Of a DNA stretch of 39,147 nt, positions 24,741 to 34,145 are shown in pieces; position 1 is the first letter of the stretch, and every line of letters begins with the position of its first letter. The notes beneath the pieces are model-generated. The model did not search any database. It saw only the letters and a list, made by a program, of their open reading frames with translations, and was not told the origin of the DNA. This DNA is from an uncultured Hyphomicrobiales bacterium. GTDB taxonomy: Bacteria; Pseudomonadota; Alphaproteobacteria; Rhizobiales; Beijerinckiaceae. The position numbers and the translations under genes were made by a program. Where the stretch lies: the NCBI GenBank assembly GCA_903884435.1, contig CAISEY010000303.1:1-39147 (forward strand), read 5' to 3'.

Positions 24741-25715
24741 ATGGCGAAAAAGTTGCGCTGGCTGGCGCTTGCGGCGATTTGCCTCACCAGTTCTCTCGCG
24801 CAGGCCGCCGACCGCGTCAGGATCGCGACCCAGAAAACCGGCACCCTGGCCTGGGAGGTGGAGATCATCCGCTCCCGCGGCCTCGACAGGGCCGCCGGTC
24901 TCGATCTCGCGGTCACGGAACTCGCGAGCCCGGAAGCGGGCAAGATCGCCCTCAAGGGAGGCTCGGCGGACCTGATCGTCGCGGACGTGATGTGGGTGGC
25001 GCGGGAGCGGGCCATCGGGGGAAGCACGCTCTATCATCCCTTCACCAGCGCGCTGGGGGCGATCATGGTCCCGGAAGCGTCCAAAATCGCCACGCTCGCC
25101 GACCTGAGGGGCCGCAAGCTCGGCGTCGCCGGCGGCGCGCTGGACAAAAGCTGGCTGCTGCTTCAGGCATGGGCGCGCAAACAGGGTTTCGACCCGAAAA
25201 AAGACGCTCAGGTCAATTTCGGCGCGCCGCCCCTGCTGGCGGTGAAGGCCGAACAGGGAGAACTCGACGCGGTGCTCAATTACTGGAACATCTGCGCCGA
25301 ACTCGAGGGACGCGGGTTTCGCCGCGCCATCGAAATGTCGGCGGTCGAGCACGATCTTGGCGCCAGGGGGCCGGTCGCCATGGTTGGCTACGCGTTCGAG
25401 CAGGCTTTCGCGGACAAGAATGGCGGCGCCCTGAAGCGTTATTTCGACATCGCGGCGAAGGCGAAGGGCATCCTCGCCAGCGAGCCGGACGAGTGGAAGA
25501 AGATTTCCGCGCGCACCGGCGTCGCCGACCCCGCGACCCTGGACATCCTGCGCAAGCGTTTCGCCGCGGGGATCCCGCGTCGCGCGCTCGACGACGAGGA
25601 GGCGGACGCCCGCGCCCTGTATCGCGTGCTCGTCGACGTTGGCGGGGCGGAATTCGCCGGCCCCGCCCGCGATCTCGACGCGGGCGCCTACTGGCGCCCG
25701 CGCGCGGGGGACTAG
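24741..25715 (+). CDS. ABC transporter substrate-binding protein, NMT1/taurine-nitrate type
   Basis: 324 aa with a Sec signal peptide (KKLRWLALAAICLTSSLAQA). The mature part has ATQKTGTLAWEVEIIRSRGL, LIVADVMWVARERA, LADLRGRKLGVAGGALDKSW and AVKAEQGELDAVLNYWN, the pattern of NMT1/SsuA/TauA-type receptors that bind small organic or sulfur compounds. It is the first gene of a three-gene importer (binding protein, permease, ATPase). The ligand is not readable. It starts 155 bp from the divergent cytochrome c gene. Confidence 0.88.
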   Translation: MAKKLRWLALAAICLTSSLAQAADRVRIATQKTGTLAWEVEIIRSRGLDRAAGLDLAVTELASPEAGKIALKGGSADLIVADVMWVARERAIGGSTLYHPFTSALGAIMVPEASKIATLADLRGRKLGVAGGALDKSWLLLQAWARKQGFDPKKDAQVNFGAPPLLAVKAEQGELDAVLNYWNICAELEGRGFRRAIEMSAVEHDLGARGPVAMVGYAFEQAFADKNGGALKRYFDIAAKAKGILASEPDEWKKISARTGVADPATLDILRKRFAAGIPRRALDDEEADARALYRVLVDVGGAEFAGPARDLDAGAYWRPRAGD

Positions 25716-25718
25716 CGA

Positions 25719-26459
25719 GTGGCTCTGCGTCTAGTTTCACTCGCGCTGCTGCTGGCGGCCTGGCAGGCCGGCGCTCAGTTCGCCGGCGCCAGGCTGTTGC
25801 CCGGTCCCCTCGTCGTCGCGCAGGCGATTTTCGCCGAGGCGCGCGACGGCGCGCTGTTCCTGAATCTCGGCGCGACGCTGGCGCGGGTGGTCGTCTCCTT
25901 CGCCCTCGCGATGATCGCCGGCTGCGCGCTCGGCGTCGCCATGGGCCGCTCGCGCGCGGTCGACCGCGTCGCCGATCCCTGGCTCGTCGTGTTGCTCAAT
26001 CTGCCGGCTCTCGTGATCATCGTGCTCGCCTATATCTGGGCGGGGTTGACCGAGACGGCCGCCATCGCCGCCGTGGCGCTCAACAAACTGCCCACCGCCA
26101 CCGTCACCCTGCGCGAGGGGGCGCGCGCGCTCGATCGCCAGCTCGACGAGATGGCGACGGCCTTCGCCATGCCGCGGCTGACCTGGCTCCGGCACGTCGT
26201 CGCGCCGCAACTCGGTCCCTATATCGCGGCGGCCGCGCGTTCGGGCCTGTCGCTCGTCTGGAAAATCGTCCTGATCGTCGAATTGCTGGGCCGGCCCAAT
26301 GGCGTCGGCTTTGAAATCGGCACCGCGTTTCAATTGTTCGACGTGACGCGCATTCTCGCCTATGCTTTCGCGTTTGTCGCCGTCATGCTGGCGATTGAAA
26401 TGTTCCTGGTGCAGCCATTTGAACGACATGTCACGCGCTGGCGTCCACAAAACGCTTGA
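25719..26459 (+). CDS. ABC transporter permease, taurine/nitrate type
   Basis: 246 aa with about six membrane helices. GTG 25719 lies 3 bp after the binding-protein stop, with GGGGGA upstream. The BPD_transp_1 coupling loop is visible: EMATAFAMPRLTWLRHVVAP followed by QLGPYIAAAARSGLSLVWK, with the EAA-like motif replaced by a degenerate version. It forms a homodimeric channel with the next gene product as ATPase. It overlaps the ATPase gene by 32 bp, so the two are tightly coupled. Confidence 0.9.
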   Translation: MALRLVSLALLLAAWQAGAQFAGARLLPGPLVVAQAIFAEARDGALFLNLGATLARVVVSFALAMIAGCALGVAMGRSRAVDRVADPWLVVLLNLPALVIIVLAYIWAGLTETAAIAAVALNKLPTATVTLREGARALDRQLDEMATAFAMPRLTWLRHVVAPQLGPYIAAAARSGLSLVWKIVLIVELLGRPNGVGFEIGTAFQLFDVTRILAYAFAFVAVMLAIEMFLVQPFERHVTRWRPQNA

Positions 26460-27158
26460 CGTCAGCATCAACCGCAAGGCCTACCGCGCCGCGTCGGGCG
26501 AAAGTCACGACGTGTTGAAGGGCGTTGTTTTCCGGCTGGAGCCGGGCGAAGTCGGCGCCATCGTCGGCCCGTCCGGCTGCGGCAAGACGACCTTGCTGCG
26601 CATCGTCGCCGGGCTCGACGCCGATTTCGACGGAAACATCGCGCGGCCCGCGAGCGGCAAGCTCGGCTTCGTGTTTCAGGAGCCGCGCCTGCTTCCCTGG
26701 CGCAGCGTCGCCGACAACGTGCGGCTCGCCGCGCCGCTGGCGGGCGAGGACGAAATTTCGGCGCTGTTCGCGATGCTCGGCCTCTCCGGACACCGGGATC
26801 ATTATCCCGGCGAATTGTCCGGCGGCCTCGCGCGGCGCGTGTCGCTGGCGCGCGCCTTCGCGGTGTCGCCGGATTTGCTGGTGCTCGACGAGCCCTTCGT
26901 CTCGCTCGACGCCGCGCTCGCCGCGCATCTGCGCTCGGAACTCGCGGCGCTGGTCGCGCGCAAGCCCGTGACGACGCTGCTCGTCACCCACGACATCGAC
27001 GAAGCCATCGCGCTGGCGGACCGGATCTTCCTGCTCTCGCCCCGCCCCGCGCGAATCGTCGGCGAAGTGCGCGTCGGCGAAGCGCGCGCGACGCGCGGCG
27101 CGAAGACCTTCGAGGCCACGCGCGCCGAAATCGCCGGGCTCATGGCGCGCGAGCCCGC

Positions 27159-27162
<4 letters not shown>
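26428..27162 (+). CDS. ABC transporter ATP-binding protein, SsuB/TauB type
   Basis: 244 aa from ATG 26428, chosen because it overlaps the permease end in the usual way. Walker A GPSGCGKTT, Q-loop FQEPRLLPW, signature LSGGLARRVSLARAFA, Walker B LLVLDEPF and the switch histidine in LVTHDIDEA are all present. It powers the importer. The last bases overlap the start codon of recQ as ATGA (27159-27162), tying an unrelated repair gene into the transporter operon. Confidence 0.93.
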
Positions 27163-29000
<1,838 letters not shown>

Positions 29001-29017
29001 CGCCCGGAGCAAGTGAA

Positions 29018-30460
29018 ATGAGCGACGCGGGATCCGGCGAAAAGGTTGAGCTGACCCGCAAGGAAATCGGCGCGATCGTCACGGGGTTGATGTTCGCGAT
29101 GTTTCCCGGCGCGCTGGACACGACCATCGTCGCGCCGGCGATGCCCACCATCGGCCGCGAACTCGGCGACGCCGAACATTTGCCGTGGATCGTCACGGCC
29201 TATCTGCTGATCGCCACCGCCGCGACGCCGCTCTATGGCAAGCTGAGCGACATCCACGGGCGGCGGATCATGCTGCTCGTGGCGATTTCGATCTTCGCGG
29301 CGGGCTCCGCGCTCTGCGCGCTCGCGCCCTCGATAATCGCGCTGGCGCTGGCCCGCGCCGTTCAGGCGATCGGCGGCGGCGGGCTGATGTCGGTCTCGAT
29401 GACCGTCGTCGGCGATCTCGTGCCGCCGCGCGAAAGAGTGCGCTACCAGGTTTACACCTCGATCATGTGGACGACCGCGAGTCTGGCGGGGCCGGTTCTC
29501 GGCGGCTGGTTCGCCGAAAAATGGCACTGGTCGTGGATGTTCTGGATCAACCTGCCGCTGTGCCTCGCCGCCTGGCTGATCATCGATTCGAAACTCCGGC
29601 GGTTGCCGCGCCACGAGCGTCCGCACCAGCTCGATTTTCCCGGAGCGATCCTGCTCGTCGCCGCGTCGATCCTGTTCCAGCTCGCGCTGAGCCAGGGGGG
29701 CGCGCGCTATCCCTGGCTTTCCGGTCCCATTCTCGGCCTGTTCGCGGGCGCCGCCGTGGCGACGGCCCTGCTGGTCTGGCGGCTGAAGACGGCGAAGGAG
29801 CCGCTGATTTCCTACACGCTCCTGTCGAACAGGATCGTGCTCACCGGCGCCTGTTCCGTCGGCATGACCATGGCGGTCTATGTCGCGCTGAGTATTTATC
29901 TTCCGACGTATTTCGAGGCCGTCCATGGCTTTTCCGCGTCACAATCGGGACTCGCCCTCCTGCCGCTGATGACGTGTCCAACCATCGGCGCCCTGACCGC
30001 CGGGCGCGCCATGTCGCGCGTCAGGCATTATAAATTCGTTCCGGTGACCGGGCTCGCGATCGCCTCGATGGCGTTGTTGCCGATGTTTTTCTGGCCGGAC
30101 GGACTTTCAGTGACGACGATCGAACTGCTGCTGATGCTCGCCGCGACCGGCGTGGGCGCCGTGTTTCCGGTGACGACGGTGTCCGTGCAAAACGCGGTCG
30201 CCCTTCACGAACTCGGCACCGCCACCTCGCTCGTCACCTTCACGCGCAATCTCGGTTCGGCGCTGGGCGTCGCCGCGTTTGGCGCGATCGTCATCGGCGG
30301 CGAACACGCGCGAACCGGATCGGCGGTCGCGACCGCGGCCGAATTCGCGAGCCTGTTTCGCTGGACCTTTCTGGCGGGTTCGCTTGGCTTTCTGATCGCG
30401 CTTCTCGTCATGTCGCGAATGGAAGAGCGCCCGTTGCGCGACCAGCGTCTTCGCGGCTGA
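29018..30460 (+). CDS. MFS efflux transporter, DHA2 (EmrB/QacA) family
   Basis: 480 aa from ATG 29018 with GGAG eight bases upstream. An in-frame GTG at 28997 overlaps the recQ stop and also has GGAGG, so the start is uncertain by seven residues. About 14 membrane helices. Landmarks are the motif-D-like LDTTIVAPAMPTIGREL, the cytoplasmic motif-A-like GKLSDIHGRRIMLL, and the motif C-like GPVLGGWFAEKWHWSWMFWI. These pumps export drugs or amphipathic compounds using the proton gradient. No TetR or MarR regulator is next to it. The DSF-synthase gene follows 179 bp downstream. Confidence 0.93.
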   Translation: MSDAGSGEKVELTRKEIGAIVTGLMFAMFPGALDTTIVAPAMPTIGRELGDAEHLPWIVTAYLLIATAATPLYGKLSDIHGRRIMLLVAISIFAAGSALCALAPSIIALALARAVQAIGGGGLMSVSMTVVGDLVPPRERVRYQVYTSIMWTTASLAGPVLGGWFAEKWHWSWMFWINLPLCLAAWLIIDSKLRRLPRHERPHQLDFPGAILLVAASILFQLALSQGGARYPWLSGPILGLFAGAAVATALLVWRLKTAKEPLISYTLLSNRIVLTGACSVGMTMAVYVALSIYLPTYFEAVHGFSASQSGLALLPLMTCPTIGALTAGRAMSRVRHYKFVPVTGLAIASMALLPMFFWPDGLSVTTIELLLMLAATGVGAVFPVTTVSVQNAVALHELGTATSLVTFTRNLGSALGVAAFGAIVIGGEHARTGSAVATAAEFASLFRWTFLAGSLGFLIALLVMSRMEERPLRDQRLRG

Positions 30461-30504
30461 CGCGGAGATTTCCGTCGAACATTGAACTGCCACGCTCGAG
30501 CATT

Positions 30505-30627
30505 GGCGGGACTTTCGCGCGCCGGCGCGTTAACCAATTACAAACGAGTGGAAAAACATCAGTTTATCCGCGTTAGGAAATTGTTATTATAGTTTTTGAA
30601 TTTCACGGTCGCCCCGCGGCGCGCCGG
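30505..30627 (+). promoter_or_regulatory. AT-rich leader upstream of the DSF-synthase gene
   Basis: The 179-bp gap before the rpfF homologue turns AT-rich from about 30530 (TTAACCAATTACAAACGAG, later TTGTTATTATAGTTTTTG). TATTAT at 30585-30590 or TATAGT at 30588-30593 could serve as a -10 element, but no good -35 is seen. A short CG palindrome just before it (about 30517-30528) is not a terminator because no T run follows. Confidence 0.35.
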
Positions 30628-30639
30628 ATGCGAGGAGCA

Positions 30640-31621
30640 ATGGTGGACTCCAATATCGACGCCGATTCGATCGGCGCGGAATTCGATGGCTTCGCCGGAG
30701 ATCGCTTCGTCTCGGCGACGGCGGGGCCAGCCCTTCAGGGCGTCCGCGGCCTGGAGGCCGTTCTCAATCAGGAGAGCTACAGGGACATCGCGGTCACTCT
30801 GGACCCCGACAATTTCTCGTACTGGCTGGCGTTCCGTCCGCGCGGCGTTCCCTGTTTCACGCTTGGCATGTTGCGGGAGCTGAACCGCTCGCATCGCAAG
30901 ATTCACGAACTCGTGCTGGAAAGGCCGCCCGGAGAGCCCGCGCCGGTGAAGTTTTTCGTGTCGTGCTCCGACACGCCGGGCGTGTTCAGTTTCGGCGGCG
31001 ACCTGACGCTGTTCAAACGCTGCGTCGAACAGGGCGACCGGGCGACCTTGCTCGCCTACGCCTACGCCTGCGTCGAAGCCATGTACAACAACGCCTTCGG
31101 GTTCGACGGTGCCGGTCGTGTCGGTCGGCGTTCTCGAGGGAGACGCCCTGGGCGGCGGCTTCGAGGCCGCGCTCAGCATCAACGTGCTGATCGCCGAACG
31201 CGGCGTGAAAATGGGCCTGCCCGAGGTGCTGTTCAATTCGTTTCCGGGCATGGGGGCCTACAGTTTCCTGTCGCGCAAGCTCGACGCGACGCGCGCCGAA
31301 AGGCTGATCCTCAGCGGCAAGGTTTATCTCGCCGAGGAGATGCATGAACTCGGCGTCGTCGACATTCTCGCGGATCGCGGCAAGGGCCGCGAGGCGGCCC
31401 GCGACTTCATCGCCGAAAACCAGCGGCGCCACCCGCTCCTGCATTCGCTGAACAGGGTGCGCCGGAAGGTCAATCCGATCACCTTGCAGGAATTGCGCGA
31501 GGTGACGGAAATCTGGGTCGATTCAATGATGACGATCGAACCGTCCGAACTGCGCCGGATGGAGATCCTGCGCGCGGCGCAACTCCGGCGCCTGAAGCGC
31601 GCGCCGGCGGCGGGCGTCTGA
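30640..31621 (+). CDS. rpfF: RpfF-type DSF synthase homologue, reading frame broken by one extra base
   Basis: Two frames join into one crotonase-fold protein of about 326 aa. The first frame (ATG 30640; ATG 30628 is also possible) gives VKFFVSCSDTPGVFSFGGDL and runs to about residue 156, ending CVEAMYNNAFGFD. After skipping one base at 31108-31109 the frame reads VPVVSVGVLEGDALGGGFEA. Known RpfF enzymes use two glutamates 20 residues apart. Here they are at 31163-31165 (GGGFEAAL) and 31223-31225 (GLPEVLF), exactly 20 codons apart. RpfF dehydrates and hydrolyses 3-hydroxyacyl-ACP to a cis-2-unsaturated fatty-acid signal. FPGMGAYSFLSRKLDATRAE, LSGKVYLAEEMHELGVVD and LREVTEIWVDSMM also match the family. 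It ends 6 bp from the convergent sensor-kinase gene. Confidence 0.82.
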
Positions 31622-31627
31622 CGACGT

Positions 31628-34135
31628 TCAATATTTCGCCAGCGCCTCGCGGACGCGGGAGAACTCGTCCTCCAGCTGGCGAACGCAGGCTTCGCCGCGC
31701 GTGGCGACCTCCGCGGAGTCGATGGCTCGCCATTCGAGGCAAAGTTCGTAGACCCGTCGCGCCCCCACGTTCGCGGCGCAGGATCGCAGCGCGTGCGCCT
31801 GCTCGCGAAAGGCGTGCGCGTCGCCGGTCGCGACGGATTGGGCGAGTTCCCTCAGCACGGACGCGGCGTCGGTGACGAACTGGTCGACGATCTGGTCGAC
31901 GAAGGCCTTGCCGCCCAGGCTTTCGAGATCGCGCAGCGCCGTCTCGTCGATCGGCTGGTCGGCGGCCGGAAGGGCCGGCGCCGCCGGCTGATCGTCCGGG
32001 GCGCCGACCTCGGGCCGCGACGCCTTCTTGATTTTCGCCGCCTGAAATTGCCCGAGCCAGGCGAGGAGCGCCTGCCTGTCGATGGGCTTGGTGAGAATGT
32101 CGTCCATCCCCGCCTCGAGACAGCGGCGGCGGGTTTCCACGGTCGCGTCGGCGGTCAGCGCGACAATGGCGGTGCGCTCGTCGTCCAGCTCGACGAATCG
32201 CGCCAGTTTCGCGGTCTCGATGCCGTTGAGAACGGGCATGTTGACGTCCATGAACACCACGTCGAACTTGCGCGCGCCCAGATGCTCCATGGCTTGCTCG
32301 CCATTTTCGGCGAGCGTGACGCGATGGCCGGCGTTTTCCAGAATCTTCCGGATGACGAGTTGGTTGGTGCGATTGTCCTCGGCCACGAGAATGTCCAGAT
32401 CGCCCGCCGGCGTGGTCCCGGCCCCGTCGCCGGCCTCCTCGCGATCGAGGCGACACAGGGTTCGCGCGATGGCGAGGGCGGAGGCGATTTCATCGTCGCC
32501 GGCGTCGCGCCGGGCCGTCGAGCAAAACAGGCTCAACGACGCGGGATCGGGTTTCGCGTCGACAGGCTCCCGCAGCCAGACGAGAGGCGCCCGCGCCGAT
32601 GGCGCGAGCGCGAGGCAGGCCCGCGCCACGTTTTCAAAGTCAGAACCGGGCGACTGCCCGTCGATGGCGATCACGGGCGCCGCCGCGCCGGATTCGAGGA
32701 GCGGCCCTATTTCGGGCCTGGCGTCCGCGAACGTGTCGAAACAACGCAAATCAGGACAGAAGGCGGCGAGGCGCTCGCGCAGACACCGGTCCGCCGAGAG
32801 CAGGACGACCGGATGGTCGACGGGAGCGTTCGCGACCGCGTCCGGCGCGCCGCAGGCGATCTCGAACCAGAAGGTGCTGCCCGCTCCGGGCGCGCTGTCC
32901 ACGCCGATGCGTCCGCCTCCGCCTTCCACCAGTTGCTTGGCGATGGTCAGGCCGAGGCCGGTGCCGCCGTAGCGGTCGATAATCGTGTCGTCCGCCTGGG
33001 AAAAGCGTTCGAAAATTCGCTCTTTCGCGTCGGCCGCGATGCCGATGCCCGTGTCGCGCACCTCGAAGCGCAGGCGCCTTCCACCCGTCTCGCCCGGGAG
33101 GTCCGAGACGCTGATCATCACAAACCCCTCGTGGGTGAACTTGACCGCGTTGCCCGCGAGATTGACGAGAATTTCCTCGAGGTGATGACGCGCGAGGATC
33201 GCCCGGCGGGGAACACCTGGCGCGACGTTCAGAACCATCCGCAACGACTTCGCGCTCGCCTGGACGGACATCAAATCGCGAATGTCGGCGAGGAACGCGT
33301 GCAGGTCGAACTCGTCGGTTTTGACGGACATCCGCCCGATTTCCATCCGGGACACGTCGAGGATGGAATTGATGAGCGAGGACAGCGAACGACCGGCCTT
33401 GCCGATCGTCCGCACCATTTCTCCCTGTTCGGCGCCGAGCGGCGAATCCGCGAGCAGATCGCTCAACCCGACGATCGCGTTCAGCGGCGTGCGCAATTCG
33501 TGGCTGACGCTGGCGAGAAACAGGGACTTCGCCTTGCTGGCCTCCTCGGCCACGCAGGTCGCCTCCGACAGTTTGCGGATGAGCGTGGCCGCGTAGGCCG
33601 GAATGACGAAGAGACCCAGCGTCAGGCCTATTCCGATGTCGACATGCTGGCTCCAGAAGGGGGTGGCGTACATCGCCGCCCCGAAGGCGGCGACGGACAC
33701 GAACACCGACGCCGTCATGTATCGCAGGCCGTAGCGAAATCCGTACCCCAGGATCGCCCAGATATAGAGCGGATAGAGCATCGCGCCGCCGTCGCCGCTC
33801 AGATAGATGCCATAGGACATTCCGCAGACGTCCAGCGGCACCGCGATCGAACGGCGAACATGGGAAACGGCGGGCCGCCAGAGCAAATGGGCGAAGATCA
33901 GAATCGCGGCCGTGCCGAACACCGCCAGCGCGGGCGCCATCCGGTACAGGGCCTCGGCCGCCGCCGTCGAACCGAGTTTCGCGGCCACCGCCCAGTTCAC
34001 GAGGATGACGGTCAAAATCGCGATCCTGTTGATCGAGACTTCGTGCTCGGTGTCGTGACGGGCGCGCAGAAGCGCGCGCAGGCGCGAGAAGGAGCCCGCC
34101 AGGCCCGTTTTCGCCAGGGCTGATTTCACGCTCAT
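31628..34135 (-). CDS. rpfC: RpfC-like hybrid sensor histidine kinase with receiver and Hpt domains
   Basis: 835 aa. Five or six membrane helices fill about 36-186. RPAVSHVRRSIAVPLDVCGM and the later YPLYIWAILGYGFRYGLRYM resemble the RpfC sensing domain. HisKA follows with the autophosphorylated His212 in SHELRTP. HATPase has NLAGNAVKF, DTGIGIA and GGTGLGLTIAK. Residues about 440-560 look like a degenerate receiver. A full receiver has Asp630 (FMDVNMP) and Lys683. The C-terminal Hpt has His781 in QAHALRSCAANVG. In Xanthomonas, RpfC senses DSF, signals to RpfG, and its receiver restrains RpfF. The start is 10 bp after the stop of the GGDEF-EAL regulator gene, so both are cotranscribed. Confidence 0.88.
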   Translation of the reverse strand: MSVKSALAKTGLAGSFSRLRALLRARHDTEHEVSINRIAILTVILVNWAVAAKLGSTAAAEALYRMAPALAVFGTAAILIFAHLLWRPAVSHVRRSIAVPLDVCGMSYGIYLSGDGGAMLYPLYIWAILGYGFRYGLRYMTASVFVSVAAFGAAMYATPFWSQHVDIGIGLTLGLFVIPAYAATLIRKLSEATCVAEEASKAKSLFLASVSHELRTPLNAIVGLSDLLADSPLGAEQGEMVRTIGKAGRSLSSLINSILDVSRMEIGRMSVKTDEFDLHAFLADIRDLMSVQASAKSLRMVLNVAPGVPRRAILARHHLEEILVNLAGNAVKFTHEGFVMISVSDLPGETGGRRLRFEVRDTGIGIAADAKERIFERFSQADDTIIDRYGGTGLGLTIAKQLVEGGGGRIGVDSAPGAGSTFWFEIACGAPDAVANAPVDHPVVLLSADRCLRERLAAFCPDLRCFDTFADARPEIGPLLESGAAAPVIAIDGQSPGSDFENVARACLALAPSARAPLVWLREPVDAKPDPASLSLFCSTARRDAGDDEIASALAIARTLCRLDREEAGDGAGTTPAGDLDILVAEDNRTNQLVIRKILENAGHRVTLAENGEQAMEHLGARKFDVVFMDVNMPVLNGIETAKLARFVELDDERTAIVALTADATVETRRRCLEAGMDDILTKPIDRQALLAWLGQFQAAKIKKASRPEVGAPDDQPAAPALPAADQPIDETALRDLESLGGKAFVDQIVDQFVTDAASVLRELAQSVATGDAHAFREQAHALRSCAANVGARRVYELCLEWRAIDSAEVATRGEACVRQLEDEFSRVREALAKY

Positions 34136-34145
34136 TGACCCCTGC

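Noticed and set aside
30517..30528. CGCGCCGGCGCG palindrome after the efflux gene as a terminator
   Set aside because: There is no loop and no T run after it.
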